Shown one piece after another: positions 1 through 10,690 of a stretch of DNA of 64,000 nucleotides. Below the pieces are notes generated by a model. It worked only from the letters and a program-made list of their open reading frames with translations. It made no database searches and was not told the DNA's origin. Source of the DNA: Symbiodinium natans (lineage: Eukaryota > Sar > Dinophyceae > Suessiales > Symbiodiniaceae); the NCBI GenBank assembly GCA_905221605.1, contig CAJNDS010002158.1, forward strand, positions 310,001 through 374,000, written 5' to 3'. A program made the translations under genes and the position numbers. Positions within the stretch are counted from its first letter, which is position 1. Every line of letters begins with the position of its first letter.

Positions 1-95
1 GGGTTTAGGGTTTAGGGTTTAGGGCTTCGGGCTTCGGGCTTAGGGCTCAGGGCTTAGGGCTTAGGGCCTAGGGCTTAGGGTTTACGGCTTGCAAT
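1..95 (+). repeat. Telomere-like TTTAGGG tract, degenerate
   Basis: The window opens with perfect TTTAGGG units that decay into GGGCTTAGGG and GGGCTTCGGG variants. TTTAGGG is the telomere repeat of plants and of dinoflagellates. The same heptamer recurs throughout the window, so this tract alone does not prove a chromosome end. Confidence 0.9.
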
Positions 96-130
96 GCTCT
101 TAGCCGTATTGCCCTAGTATCCTCCTACTA

Positions 131-277
131 TGGTATCACTTGACTTCCTTCACGAGAACCCGTCTGGGGTCCCAAAGTCCAAATCCACCTCCAGTGCAGC
201 TCGAAAGACAACTTCAGCGGCGTAATTCTAACAGAAAAGCCACTGCTCAGATGCCGAATCAACTGCCTTGGGGCGGC
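131..277 (-). CDS. Candidate internal exon, unknown protein
   Basis: A minus-strand frame stays open for about 49 codons after a CAG acceptor at 280-278 and includes ITPLKLSFELHWRWIW. I do not recognise the family. TTTAGGG tracts lie on both sides. The donor is not fixed; a GT near 140 is plausible, because the frame closes at about 128. Confidence 0.4.
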
Positions 278-348
278 CTGCACTATCATTTCTGGTCATC
301 AGGCACCCCCCAAACCCACAACCCTGAGCCACCACAAGCAAGCCCATA

Positions 349-397
349 GGGTTTAGGGTTTAGGGTTTAGGGTTTAGGGTTTAGGGTTTAGGGTTTG
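349..397 (+). repeat. TTTAGGG tract
   Basis: Seven near-perfect heptamers separate the exon-like island at 131-277 from the one at 400-500. Confidence 0.9.
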
Positions 398-399
398 TT

Positions 400-500
400 G
401 GGGCCTTCTAAGCACACATCCTTCTCGGGACTCTCTGGCTTGGACCTGAAGCCCTTTTTGCAACAGACGCGCCGCCTGCCACACGTCCTTGTTGCGGGGG
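400..500 (-). CDS. Candidate internal exon, helical protein
   Basis: Minus-strand frame following a TTTTAG acceptor at about 501; it contains NKDVWQAARLLQKGLQVQA, which looks like an amphipathic helix. No family is recognised. It is an exception to the usual polarity of flanking tracts, with TTTAGGG on the left and CCCTAAA on the right. Confidence 0.4.
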
Positions 501-569
501 CTAAAACCCCTAGGCCTTAAACCCGAAAGCCCAAAACGGCTTAAAATGCCCTAGACCCTTTTCACCCCC

Positions 570-672
570 AAACCCTAAAAAACTCTAAACCCTAAGCCTT
601 AAACTCCTAAACTCCTAAACCCTAAACCCTAAACCTTAAACCCCTAAACCCTAAACCCATCCCTAAACCCCC
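570..672 (+). repeat. CCCTAAA tract, degenerate
   Basis: Reverse-orientation heptamers mixed with CCTTAAA and CTCCTAAA variants. The tract sits on the left edge of the small coding island at 672-750. Confidence 0.85.
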
Positions 673-750
673 TTAATCCAGGGCTCCCGGCAGCCACAGC
701 TTGACCGGAGGCTTCATCTGCGGGTTCAGCGGGTCAGGATGCCATGTCCT
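672..750 (-). CDS. Candidate exon, C-terminal type
   Basis: The minus strand reads TWHPDPLNPQMKPPVKLWLP and then reaches a stop after about 25 codons; the stop may lie past a donor. No family is recognised. It is bracketed by CCCTAAA on the left and TTTAGGG on the right. Confidence 0.4.
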
Positions 751-764
751 TGGGTTTGGGAGTC

Positions 765-925
765 TAGGGTTTGGGGTTTGGGGTTTAGGATTTAGGGTTT
801 AGGGTTTAGGGTTTAGGAGTTTAGGAGTTTAAGGTTTAGGGTTTAGGGTTTGGGGTTTAGGGTTTCGGGCTTAGGGCTTAGGGTTTAGGGCTTAGGGTTT
901 AGGGTTTAGGGTTTAGGGTTTAGGC
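765..925 (+). repeat. TTTAGGG tract with TTTGGGG and TTAGGAG variants
   Basis: About 160 bp of forward heptamers, partly degenerate, between two exon-like islands. Confidence 0.9.
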
Positions 926-959
926 TGTGGGAGCCTAGGCTTGCGGATCTTTGGGATTT

Positions 960-1058
960 AGGATGTCTAGGGTTTGCAGTTTCGGGGGTGGATGTAGCAA
1001 AACGTGGCGAAAGCGGGTCGGGAGACGCACGATGAGGCGTTGGGGCCTCTGGACTTGG
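960..1058 (-). CDS. Candidate exon, basic peptide
   Basis: Open minus-strand frame containing VQRPQRLIVRLPTRFRHVLL, arginine-rich with no recognised domain. Forward TTTAGGG tracts lie on both sides. Assigned by frame and strand context only. Confidence 0.3.
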
Positions 1059-1059
1059 T

Positions 1060-1213
1060 CAGGGTTTCGGGTTTAGGGTTTAGGGTTTAGGGTTCACGGT
1101 TCAGGGTTCAGGGTTTAGGGTTTAGGGTTTAGGGTTTAGGGTTTAGGGTTTAGGGTTTAGGGTTTAGGGTTTAGGGTTTAGGGTTTAGGGTTTAGGGTTT
1201 AGGGTTTAGGGTT
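1060..1213 (+). repeat. Long TTTAGGG tract
   Basis: About twenty heptamers, mostly perfect from 1105 onward, with TTCACGG and TTCAGGG variants at the start. Confidence 0.95.
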
Positions 1214-1499
1214 CATGGTGCATGATGCCCGCAAACTGATGATATCCGTGGACCTTGTGGTCTACATGCTGTCTCTAACATCAGGGATCCAACTTTCTTT
1301 ACAGTTCTTTGACATGCTTTCATCTCATGGGGCCAGTAGACTAGAGATGATGCTGCACCGTAAAAAAGCACCCCGTACGCCTACAAACACCCTCCTACAC
1401 ATGGAGGCCCGATCCGGGCGCCCGGATATAGAAACTTTAAATCCCTAAACCCTAAAGACCTAAACCCTAAACCTCTGAGCCCTAAGCACATCCAACTCC

Positions 1500-1640
1500 G
1501 CAACATAACTTGAAGGTCCGAAGCCCGCATCCGAAACTCAGGAGCCCACCTACCACCGCTTTCGCCCTCAGTCACGCCGGGCATTGACACTGGGGTCTTT
1601 GAGGGGTGCCCCCATGTTGAGGAACTGAAGACTAACTCAC
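1500..1640 (-). CDS. Candidate exon
   Basis: Minus-strand frame with ELVFSSSTWGHPSKTPVSMP and later EFRMRASDLQVML. No family is recognised. The island just to its left (1213-1440) is open on both strands and I leave it uncalled. Confidence 0.3.
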
Positions 1641-1859
1641 TATAGGTCAATTAAGTTACGTTACCAAAATAGGGATATGTATCTACATACATAAACATAG
1701 ACATACATCAAATAGTACAGTGTCCTTATTGCAGTCATTTCATGTTGGGTTCCAGCAAGAACGCTAGTGGATCCAAGCTCGAGGATGTATAGGGTTTAGG
1801 GTTTAGGGTTTAGGGTTTAGGGTGCCCCAAGCCCCAGCCCAATTCAGGCGGAGAACAAG

Positions 1860-1990
1860 GTTTAGGGTTCGACCTGGCTTCGTGCGCTCCTTCCTGGCCC
1901 TGGGGCCAAAGCCTTGCCAGAGCCAGCAAGGTGCAACGGGCCCCTTTCTCTGGGATATGGAGACCCTTAGACCATACGACAAACATTCCG
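1860..1990 (-). CDS. Candidate exon
   Basis: Minus-strand frame containing VVWSKGLHIPEKGARCTLLA, followed by LARLWPQGQEGAHEAR. No family is recognised. Telomere-like tracts lie on both sides, TTTAGGG at 1790-1822 and CCCTAAA at 2028-2085. Confidence 0.35.
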
Positions 1991-2399
1991 AAGTAAGATC
2001 TTCTTAGGCCTTAGCCCCAACAAAAAAAGACCTAAACCCTAAACCCTAAACCCCAAACCCTAAAACCAAAATCAATAACCCTCTGACTCTCAACCCAAGC
2101 CAAAAGGGCCGGTCTAGGGTCGGTCTGAGGCCGGCACTGACTCAAAGCCCACAGGCCGGCGGTCGTTGGGGTCGGGCCTTTTTAAGTCAAGGCCGTAAAC
2201 TTTTCCCGGATGTCTCTTTGCAGGCTGTGGGGTTTCGGCAGCCCTCCTTTCCTAGGGGGGTCTCCAGCTTGAGGTTTGGAGTTGTTTGGGATACAGGGCT
2301 GTCCGGCCCACCCCGTAGTCCCCAAAGGACAAAAACCAAGACGGAGAACACGCGGAGCTCTCGCTGCCACTTCCTGGCCCCAAGCCCCGCACACAACCC

Positions 2400-2640
2400 A
2401 AAACCTGAGGTCAGCTCCACCGTCGCGCAATCCTGCGCCCTCTCGGATTCAGGGCATCCTTCGCTCCCTCCTCTCCTGCCCGACGATAACCCGAAAACCC
2501 GCACGCCTGTTGCATCTTCCCCACGCCCTCAATCCCACAATTCCGGGGCACCGACGCCATGTGCGGCGCTGCTGCTTTCGCTGTGGCGGCATCGCGCGCA
2601 GCATCCCGCGAAGTCTCTGCCACCTCGGGCTTTCAGCCGA
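2400..2640 (-). CDS. Possible exon region, low support
   Basis: This GC-rich stretch is open in several frames on both strands. The minus-strand frame with SRDAARDAATAKAAAPHMAS looks most like protein and matches the direction of its neighbours. A 193-codon plus-strand frame over 2218-2799 competes with it and has no recognisable domain. Confidence 0.2.
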
Positions 2641-2824
2641 ATTTGGCAGAAGGTGTTGCTTTCGGATCTTTTGGGGGCATGTTTGCACAGTTGCGGGTTT
2701 CATGTCTGGAGTTTCGGGACTGCGCAGCAGGTGCAGGGGTGCGGCGTACATCCTAGACATGGCGCTGCAGAGGTTGAAACCTTAAACCTTCAACCCTAAG
2801 CCCTGAGGACACCAGGGCCTCAGC

Positions 2825-3002
2825 TCTTTGGTCGACACATGCACTGCCCCAAGCACGAAACCATCGAACTGCAACCACAGAGCCCAAAGCTCCAGAATCC
2901 GTCGGGCTTAGAGACCGCGAGGACAGGCTTCTGCGTAAGGGTAGCAAGGGCACATGGAAAGGCCTCCTGGATGACCACTGAACCTTTCTTTACCTCAACC
3001 AT
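2825..3002 (-). CDS. Candidate exon
   Basis: Minus-strand frame open for about 58 codons, with VKKGSVVIQEAFPCALATL and KPDGFWSFGLCGCSSMVS. It ends in a stop near 2825 that may be intronic. No family is recognised. A plus-strand frame of similar length overlaps and cannot be excluded. Confidence 0.4.
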
Positions 3003-3315
3003 TCGCCACTTAAGCCTATGAGCTCAACCTGTCCGTGGCCCTGGAGCTCCTCCATGTAGCCCTCACACTCACCCAACACCCAAAACCCCCACCCCCCTAA
3101 AGCCCTAAACAAAGCTCCTTCAACTCTTAGTTCAACCCCAACAGCCACATGGCCGCAAATCCCTCAAAAAAAAGAAAACCCCTGAACTTCTTACACCCCA
3201 GTCCTGAATGCTACAGTAAACCCGAAACCCGCAGGTCTGCCCTACAGCCAAAGCCCTTTTAATTGCCTTGCCCTAAACCCTAGAACTCTGAACCCTAAAC
3301 CCTAAACCCTAAACC

Positions 3316-3410
3316 TCCTCTGAGGGCTCCCGACCCGGCCGGCCGCCATGGCGAAGGCGGCCGCCGCGGCGCTCGCGGCGGCCTTCCGCGCTGCGACCTC
3401 CGGCTTCGTG
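3316..3410 (-). CDS. Alanine-rich exon island
   Basis: A GC-rich island between CCCTAAA (left) and TTTAGGG (right). On the minus strand it reads EVAARKAAASAAAAAFAMAA. On the plus strand an ATG at 3354 followed by alanines is equally open, so the strand call rests on context. Confidence 0.3.
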
Positions 3411-3527
3411 GGGGGTTTTTGGGGTTTAGGGTTTAGGGTTTAGGGTTTAGGGTTTAGGTGTGCTTTCTAGTGCAGGCCACTGGCCGGTAGCCAACCTTCC
3501 GGGTTTTGGGGTTTAGGGTTTAGGGTT

Positions 3528-3572
3528 TTTTGGCACCCGCATAGCTGGACGAACTGCTCAGCAGGACTTTTT
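3528..3572. repeat. Dispersed repeat R7, copy 1
   Basis: A segment of about 42 bp centred on GCACCCGCATAGCTGGACGA, flanked by TTTAGGG repeats. Close copies occur at 21734-21771 and 40181-40220, with diverged copies at 26909-26945 and 53642-53672. On the minus strand most copies can encode a peptide ending in VQLCG. Confidence 0.7.
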
Positions 3573-4239
3573 TGGGCAGCCGCTGAGCTGGACGTTTAGG
3601 GTTTAGGTTTAGCGGTTTGGGGGGCTTATAAAGGCTTAGGGTTTTTAAAGGTTATCTACTCAGCTACTAAGTAGGGCTTAGGGTTTTGGGAGTTAGGTTT
3701 TAGGGGTCTAGGGTTTAGATTCAGGGCTTCGGGTTTTGGGCTTGGGGTTTAGGGTTTAGGGCTCTTCGGGTTTTTGGGTCCAGGCTTTAGGGTTTTGGGG
3801 TTCAGGGTTCAGGGTTTAGGGATTTGGGGGCCTTTGGGGGTGAGCAGTGGCATTTACAAGCGACTCCTTTTTCCTGGCTTTTTAGAGGCTTCCGTCTGGA
3901 ACTGTAACAGCCGCCTTGCAACCCTACTGAGCTCGGAAGGTGCCCAAGCCCAGCGCCAGAAACATGGCGAAGGGTTGGTTTGCAGGTTGGGTCCCTTTTA
4001 CAACACTCACCCCCACCCCCCCCCCCCACACCCCCGATTTTTAAGGGAATGAACCCCCACGAGAAGAGGCCATGATTCAGAGAACTGACCATCCAAAGCC
4101 CTAGCCCCAAGCCCCGGAGCCCAAACGACCTGACAAACCCGCCCTCTGCCCTCGTCCCCGAGAGCTTAGCTCCTCCCTCAACCTTCGGGCGGGAGTCGTG
4201 CGTGGGCAGTGCCATTTTTGTTCGAACCTTAAGGACTAA

Positions 4240-4890
4240 GGTGCCCCTAACTTCGAAACCCGCATATCGGGAGGTTACAAGCCACTCGACAATGGCCTGG
4301 GCCGGGTCCTCCGGAGGGGCTTGTGGTGGAGCTGGGCGGAAGAACACCGCCGACTGCCTCGGGCCAAGCTGAGCTTCATGGGATTCTGGTGCCGTTGCTA
4401 GCCGTTGATGCGGGCTTCAAGGAGTTCAGGGATGTATGACAAAGCAACAGGGCGCATCGGTTTGAGCATGGACGGAGTGAAGTGCCGGCAACGCACAAGC
4501 TTGCAGCAATGGCTCAGCTTGCGAGCCCTGGGCCCCAAAGAAACCTCAAGAAAACCTTTCATGTACATCAGTGTCTCGCCCCTTGCAGATGCCTTGCGCC
4601 ACAGCCCTGACAGTTAAAGCTGGGAGCCAGGCTGCTGTGGTGCCTAGGCCAAAGAAGGCGTTACGGGGATTCGGGTTGAGGTGCTGTGCTTGCTGTCAGC
4701 AAGTTCTCCAGATCCCGGAGGTTTGGAATGAAGCCCCTTTGCCTCTGCGGCCTTCTGTCACCCTAGATGTCGATACCCCCGTGGTCTGCGAAAGAGCTCC
4801 TACTGAGCTCCGGGCTCCCGAAGAGCATGCCGGCCAGGGTCTGCGCCTCGGTGCGATTGGTTTGTCGGGGAAGTCTTTGAACTAACAAAC
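4240..4890 (-). CDS. Candidate multi-exon gene segment, unknown
   Basis: Three minus-strand frames look coding. The first (about 4890-4770) has TEAQTLAGMLFGSPELSRSS. The second (about 4530-4405) has PMRPVALSYIPELLEARIN. The third (about 4380-4240) has PPEDPAQAIVEWLVTSRYAG. The last two are adjacent but in different frames, so a short intron or frame change lies near 4395. No family is recognised. A plus-strand frame at 4571-4885 overlaps the first exon. Confidence 0.35.
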
Positions 4891-5089
4891 ATGCCTGACC
4901 AAAGACAGTGAAACTTTGGTCAGACAACGTTGAGGGGTTTCAAAGGGGATCACTTCCCCAGGTTAGAAGGTGGGGCTTGTCGCATTCGCTGGCAGGCTTC
5001 ACGGTTGGAAAAGTTTAGCTCGCTCAGGCTGTCAGCCTGACAGTGCCGAAAGACTTTTTCAACTGCAAGGCCTTGGACCTAAACTGCTG

Positions 5090-5205
5090 GGGGGTTTAGG
5101 GTTAGGGTTTAGGGTGTAGGGGTTTAGGGCTTGGGCTTAGGGCTTAGGGCTTAGGCTTAGGGGGTTTAGGATTTAGGGTTTAGGGTTTAGGGTTTAGGGG
5201 GGGGG
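5090..5205 (+). repeat. TTTAGGG tract, degenerate
   Basis: Forward heptamers with GGGCTTAGGG variants. The interval 5206-5888 has no gene I can support: a plus-strand frame at 5270-5450 (SALFEATLPSECRALLC) is protein-like but runs against all the neighbours. Confidence 0.8.
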
Positions 5206-5888
5206 TCACGGTTCTGTATGGAGGGCTCAGAGGTTCAGAGTGGAGGTCTCGGGCTCAGGGTTTCAAGGCCCGGAAAAAAATTCGGCTGGTGCCCAGGCGA
5301 TCTTTTCAGCACTCTTCGAGGCAACCCTGCCCTCTGAGTGCCGCGCATTGCTTTGTCGCCACCCTGCGCTTTTGCCAGCTTGGCTTGGGACATATGCGAA
5401 AAGCAGCAACGCGTGCGTCCGCGCAATTCAATTCAAGTGCAAAGATCCGAAGCCGAAGCCCTGGGCCTTGCGTTGGCCGGAGGGCGACCGGCGATCTGGC
5501 GCAAGAGGTTGGGGTTTGCTTCGGGTGGTCAAGGCTTGGAGCTTCAAGGGCTCTACCCTAAACCCACTAAACCCAAAGAGGCCAAAAGGGGCACCCAATG
5601 CCTCTCAGACCAATCCCGAAAAGCCCTCTGACTGCTTTTCTCAGATTCAGTTCATTGAGTTTAAAGCACAGATTGTCCTTTCCGACTACGAACATCCCGA
5701 TTGTCGGAACTCAAAACACCCAATTTGGGAAACTCCGTCTGGGCGGTCCCGCTTGGGGTGCAGTGCCCGAATTCAAGGGATGAGCTGACCACATTTCAAA
5801 AAAACCATGAGTTCAGGGATATCCCTTTAGCCAGAAGATCCTTCATGACGCTTGCGGAGTATTCCATAAGTAAGGGATCTTGCAAATA

Positions 5889-5960
5889 GGGGTTTACGAC
5901 AATCGCGGACCCCTAATAGAGCCCCCCAAATAGTAGGATTCCCTTATAATAAGGACCCCA
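5889..5960. mobile_element. Short inverted-repeat element, family III, copy A
   Basis: The reverse complement carries GGGGTCCTTATTATAAGGGA and then AATCCTACTATTTGGGG. It aligns with elements at 18797-18903 and 45725-45832. There is no coding capacity, which is consistent with a non-autonomous MITE or introner-like sequence (inference). Confidence 0.6.
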
Positions 5961-6007
5961 AACCTTAAACCCTAAACCCTAAACCCCAAACCCCAAACCC
6001 TAAACCC

Positions 6008-6098
6008 CCAGATTCTGAGAAGGCACTGAGGCTACAACCGGGCTCCGGGCGTCGGCTGCCGGAACGGTCGCGCCTGGACGTGAGACAAAGGCAGCCGG
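6008..6098 (-). CDS. Exon island between inverted telomere tracts
   Basis: The minus strand reads AAFVSRPGATVPAADARSPV through a GC-rich island with CCCTAAA on the left (5960-6007) and TTTAGGG on the right (from 6099). No family is recognised. Confidence 0.35.
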
Positions 6099-6290
6099 TA
6101 GGGTTTAGGTTTAGGGTTTAGGGTTTAGGTTTAGGGTTTGGGTTTGGGGTTTGGGGTTTGGGGTTTGGGGTTTGGTTTGGGGTTTGGGGTTGGGGTTGGG
6201 GTTGGGGTGGGGTTTGGGGTTTGGGTTTGGGGTTTGGGGTTTGGGGTTGGGGTTTGGGGGTTTTGGGGTTTGGGGTTTGGGGTTTAGGTT
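6099..6290 (+). repeat. TTTAGGG tract converting to TTTGGGG/TTGGGG
   Basis: The tract starts with TTTAGGG and becomes nearly pure TTTGGGG and TTGGGG from about 6138, a ciliate-like telomere variant. The strand is very G-rich and has strong G-quadruplex potential. Confidence 0.9.
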
Positions 6291-6560
6291 AGCCTCGGAA
6301 ACAATAACCCCTCAACCAGGTGGCTTAGAGTTCGCTTTGCAGGACCAGCCAAGCAGAGGTGAGAGGGGTGCCGGGCGGGTTTAGGGTTTAGGGTTTCGGG
6401 TTTAGGAAACCCTATATGCGCCCATATAAAGCCCGAAAAGCCCGATCCCTGAAACAAGCCCGAACAAACCCCCTGAAAGCCCGAATAAAGCCCTCACAAG
6501 GCCCCAAAAACCCTGATGAGAGCCCCTAAACCCTAGAATAACCCTAAAGCCCCCCCTAAA

Positions 6561-6650
6561 GACACCGCAACGCCTGGCGCTCCGAGACCGACGTCGACTC
6601 CTCGAGCGGTCGCGCGCGGGCGACGGCCCAGCGGCCTCGGGCTCGCTTGG
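6561..6650 (-). CDS. Exon island between inverted telomere tracts
   Basis: GC-rich island flanked by degenerate CCCTAAA (6405-6560) and TTTAGGG (6651-6770). All minus-strand frames are open; one reads RPLEESTSVSERQALRC. The frame cannot be fixed. Confidence 0.25.
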
Positions 6651-6801
6651 GGGTTTAGGTTTAGGGTTAGGGTTTAGGGTTGAGGTTTAGGGTTTAGGGT
6701 TTAGGGTTTAGGGTTTAGGGTTTAGGGTTTAGGGTTTAGGGTTTAGGGTTTAGGGTTCAGGGTTTGAGGGGAGGTTGGGGTTGCCTTTCCTTTGGGGGGC
6801 C

Positions 6802-6822
6802 GGGGGGGGGGGGGGGGGGGGG
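6802..6822 (+). repeat. Poly-G run
   Basis: An uninterrupted run of about 21 G. Similar runs lie at 9491-9527, 9627-9664, 10086-10138, 26691-26716 and 55541-55574. On the minus strand these are poly-C. Confidence 0.95.
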
Positions 6823-7424
6823 CGGGTTTTGGGGGTTAGAGTTCAGGGTATTTTACTTGGGGGAGGGGCTTTGGGGGTTTGGGGCGTTATAGGTTTCTGC
6901 TCAAGGCGGATGGGTGCAAATGGTGCCAAGGCAACTCCCTTTCTCCCTGGCTCGACCCGCTGGTCCTACTACCCCTAGCCAACTGAACACACTTCCGAAC
7001 AGTGCTGTGGTTCGACTTCTCTTCCCCCTTGTTACAGCTTCCCTGCCACACTAGGATTAAGATATGATCCTGCTGTCAGAGACATAACCTCTCCACACAG
7101 CTCTAAAGGCGAGATCCCGAAGCGGCATCAGGCCGCGCCTGACATACAGAGCCTCGCTTGTTTCGATCCACGCATCACGGCGCGGTTAAGGGCTTCTTTC
7201 GGCGAAGTGGTTGATCTCCCCGACTGCATAGGAAATCGGCCCAGCTCGCATCTACGTCGGAGCAACGCTCAGAAGGCGCCGCCGGTCACGACAAAAATGC
7301 ATGGGAAGGGAGCTGCAGCCGGAGAAGAGAGGAACATGATCAAGCTTAGGTGAGATGTTTGCCGACGTGCGTCCTAGAGGCTAGATAGGTTTTGGGCTGA
7401 ATTAGGGTTGAAGAACAACCTTGT

Positions 7425-7547
7425 ATCTTCTGATCTCTGGAAGCAGCGGCAGACAGAGTACTCCAAGCCTGCTCCCTGAAGCTATCATAAACATACTGGT
7501 GCTCAAGGGAGCCAGAACGGAGTGCACATAGGTGCTCCTGCAGGGGC
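7425..7547 (-). CDS. Candidate internal exon
   Basis: After a pyrimidine-rich CCCCTGCAG acceptor the minus strand reads EHLCALRSGSLEHQYVYDSF, then REQAWSTLSAAASRDQKIQ. The acceptor and uninterrupted frame make this a fairly good exon. A second frame just upstream (7550-7722, with NQFHVYSLVRQGEAEES) may be a further exon. No family is recognised. Confidence 0.5.
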
Positions 7548-7799
7548 AAGGTAACATGGGACCCAGCCCTACCGTAGAGGCATAAGTGGTGCTGAATGCA
7601 GGGATTGATTCTTCCGCCTCCCCCTGACGCACCAGTGAGTAAACGTGAAACTGATTAGCTGTGTGGGCGCACGGCATGGAAGAGTTCGACTCCTGAGCAG
7701 CAGGAGCTGAGACGGTGCACAAGTTGGGTTTCGGAAAGTCGCGTTTAGGGAGGTAGGGTTTATATCTAGAGCCTCTTTTTCGGAGTTTAGAGTTCCCGT

Positions 7800-8800
7800 T
7801 TAAGGGTGCCCTTGTATGCAGGACACCCCAGGATTAGGTCTTCGGCACCGCATGGGGGGCCTCCCGTAATCTTCTCTTCTTGCGGCGGAGGGTCGGGCGC
7901 CGTCATCCAAGGTGCAGCGCAGCAGAACGCCTTGTTGGGGGAGTGGAGGGCCTAAACCCAGGTGCTTCAGACGTCGAGCTGCGGTTGGCCTATTCTCCAT
8001 AACAAAAGAAACGACTCATCTTCCTTCGGGTTTCTGTCAGATAAACCCTGAAGCGCTGTCCAGGCGCATTCGGAGTCGCTTTGTTCCTGGGCTCGGCTGA
8101 GGGTGGTTTCGGTTGAGTTCGGGTTTCAGGGTTTCGGCAAATTTCCAGAATGGAGAGGCCGCCGTTATGTAGACAAAGCATGAACAAATGAGGAGCTGCT
8201 TCAAATTGTTCCTGGGGAAACTGGCTTTGAAGGCTCTACTCTGAGGAACATCAAAAGTGTTCCAGACTGCTTCCTAGAGGTTGCAGGTTAAGGGCTGAAA
8301 GTTGTGCTGCCCCTTTCTTCGTGGGATGAGGGGCCCGGAACAGAACAAAGGAAGCTCTTCGAGCTGCGGGTGCAACAGCCCTGGGCCTCGAGAAGCTTAT
8401 GCTCCAGTCTTTCTAGCTGGGACATGCTTTGGGAACCAAAACAATGGATCCCCCTGAAAGCTCGGTGGTCTAACTAGTGCAGGGGAGGGCGTGCGGATGT
8501 TTTGGCTAGGGCTTCGCGCTTGTAGACGGCCACATCCCCTACATTTCAGGGCCGACGCGAAGCGCCCAAACCAGCGCACCAAGAGTCGTCCAGGGCGTTC
8601 ACAGCCTTCCAACACGGACGACTCACTGCTTCAAAGCAGGTAACCAGCTGCTTACATGCATAGTGGGGGAACGTGCGAGCGCGACGTATTTTCAAATTCT
8701 TGCTGCTAAAGCTGCAATCTGGCAAGACTCGGATCGCTGCACATTTCGGGAAGAAGCTACATCTGGGAAACTCGCACTCCCCACCCCCCCAACCCTAAGC
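7800..8800. other. Interval with no supported gene
   Basis: Several short open frames occur on both strands (for example minus strand 8397-8615 and 7800-8000). None has a clear acceptor, a recognisable domain or an exclusive frame. Confidence 0.4.
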
Positions 8801-9125
8801 CCTTTTATGGCTTAGGGTTTAGGGTTTAGTGGTTAGGGTTTGGGGTTCTAGACGGGCACTACAGCAAGGCCCCTAGCTATGCAGCGATCTCACCGACACG
8901 GTATGCATCGAGGACGAATGCCAATTACACTGTAATGAAAGGCATGTTGCCACAGCACAGGACGAAAGAACGCAAGTTGACAGCGAAGGAAGAGCACTGA
9001 AACCTGAAAACATTGCCCCGAAACGCCAGCAAACCCCAGAGACCTACAGTCTGAAACCCTGAAATCCCTACACAATACCAAGCCCAAAAGCCTAAACCCT
9101 GACCTGAAACCCTAAAACCCCACAA

Positions 9126-9255
9126 CCCAAAAACATAATAAACCAAAAGTCCCATCGAAGGCCTCGCGGCACCCCAAAGGCGTGTCCAGCTCCGAGGCAG
9201 AGCTCAACATCAGCCCCTTGCCTCGACCATGTGGCGGCTTGTGTGCTTACACGGC
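9126..9255 (-). CDS. Exon island between inverted telomere tracts
   Basis: Flanked by degenerate CCCTAAA at 9070-9125 and TTTAGGG at 9256-9283. One minus-strand frame reads MLSSASELDTPLGCREAFDG; a second is also open. No family is recognised. Confidence 0.3.
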
Positions 9256-9489
9256 TTATGGTTTAGGGTTTAGGGTTTAGGGGTTTCTGCAGCACCATCT
9301 CCGAAGAGCGAACATCGGGCGCCAGCGTTTTGGCTTATAGGGTTTAGGGTTTAGGGCTGAGGGCAGTTTATTGTTTGTAGGGCTTGGGGCAGTTTATTGC
9401 TTGGCTTTGCGCATATGTGCTGGGGGTGGGCGGGCTTGGGGTTGAGCGCGTTTTTGTTGGTTTTTTTTGGGGGGGGGCGAGGCGGGGGG

Positions 9490-9529
<40 letters not shown>

Positions 9530-9625
9530 GGGGGGTGGTGGGGGGAGAGAGGGGGTTGAGGGTTTTGCCAGATTCAAGGTTTTGGGGCGTTCCCCTGCTG
9601 CAGCCAGCCATCTTCAACCGGGCAA

Positions 9626-9664
<39 letters not shown>

Positions 9665-9674
9665 CGTTTGCAGT

Positions 9675-9840
9675 TTGAGTTTTGCTAGGGCCTTAGGCCC
9701 CCCAAAAAGGCCGTCTCTGAGTGAGTCAAACCCGCAAACATCACGGCCACTCATTCGATTTTCGGTCTCCAGCAGAGGCGTTGGTGCGGCACTGCAGTCC
9801 CGAATCATGAAACCCCAGCCCTTTGCGCCTGAGACTTTCT
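9675..9840 (-). CDS. Candidate exon
   Basis: Minus-strand frame with GAKGWGFMIRDCSAAPTPLL and then GRDVCGFDSLRDGLFGGPKA. It is followed in the sense direction by a poly-C run (9664-9627). A further acceptor-like CTGCAG lies just past the run. No family is recognised. Confidence 0.4.
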
Positions 9841-10083
9841 GCAAGCACTGGTACCCTGTACATCCCTCAAAAAAGTCAACTGCCCACTGCCCTCTTTTCG
9901 GACTGTCTTCTTTCCCCTACCCAACAAAACCCAGCCGAGACACGGTCCTCGCTCCAAGACTCAATCCGCTTTGCAAGCGACTTCTTCCTCATAGCTCCGG
10001 GCTCAGACCGGCTTTTGGGTTGCCTTTTTTTGGAGGAGGGGAAGTTAGGGTTTAGGGTTTAGGTTTGTTTTTGGTTTGGGGGG

Positions 10084-10085
<2 letters not shown>

Positions 10086-10138
<53 letters not shown>
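10086..10138 (+). repeat. Poly-G run of about 53
   Basis: The longest homopolymer in the window, directly after TTTAGGG and TTTGGGG units. Confidence 0.95.
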
Positions 10139-10139
<1 letters not shown>

Positions 10140-10315
10140 ATCCAATGGTTGCTTCCACACGATGCATCGCTAATATGGTTTCTGAGAATTCTTCAACGAA
10201 TCTGACCAAAACGTTGCCCGACACGAGCTGGTTTTAGAACATCCCGCACGGTTCGTGGCACACATATGCGCATATGTGCATACATATAGTATGTATAAAT
10301 GTATATTTCTTTACT

Positions 10316-10334
10316 TATACATATGTATATATGT

Positions 10335-10370
<36 letters not shown>

Positions 10371-10371
10371 G

Positions 10372-10434
<63 letters not shown>

Positions 10435-10460
10435 CTATATATATATATATATATATATAC
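10316..10460 (+). repeat. TACATA microsatellite passing into TA
   Basis: Near-perfect hexamers TACATA/ACATAT from 10318, ending in an AT run. Open frames across it encode only Tyr/Thr or Met/Tyr repeats and are not genes. Confidence 0.95.
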
Positions 10461-10546
10461 TTATGTATTTATTTAGCGATTTACGTATTTATTTTTATTT
10501 ATTTACGTATTCACTTTTGTATGTGTGTGCGTGTGCGTGCGCGCAC

Positions 10547-10690
10547 TCATTCAGACTTCTTCCAGCCCTTCAACACATAGAGCAACGCGCAGTGGCCCAT
10601 CTTGTAGGAGATCCGAGCTTCAAATCCGAAATCGTCGCCCCACGGTGCACCAGGAACTTCATAGGCCTCAGTAGCTTTGGGGCTGTTGAG
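10547..10690 (-). CDS. Candidate C-terminal exon
   Basis: Minus-strand frame with [20 protein letters not shown] then [17 protein letters not shown] and a stop at about 10547. The lysine-rich end before a simple-repeat region fits the end of a gene. No family is recognised. Confidence 0.45.
   Translation of the reverse strand, partial: LNSPKATEAYEVPGAPWGDDFGFEARISYKMGHCALLYVLKGWKKSE

Noticed and set aside
2218-2799. 193-codon plus-strand frame
   Set aside because: Competing frames are open on both strands, there is no domain, and it runs against the direction of every supported gene.
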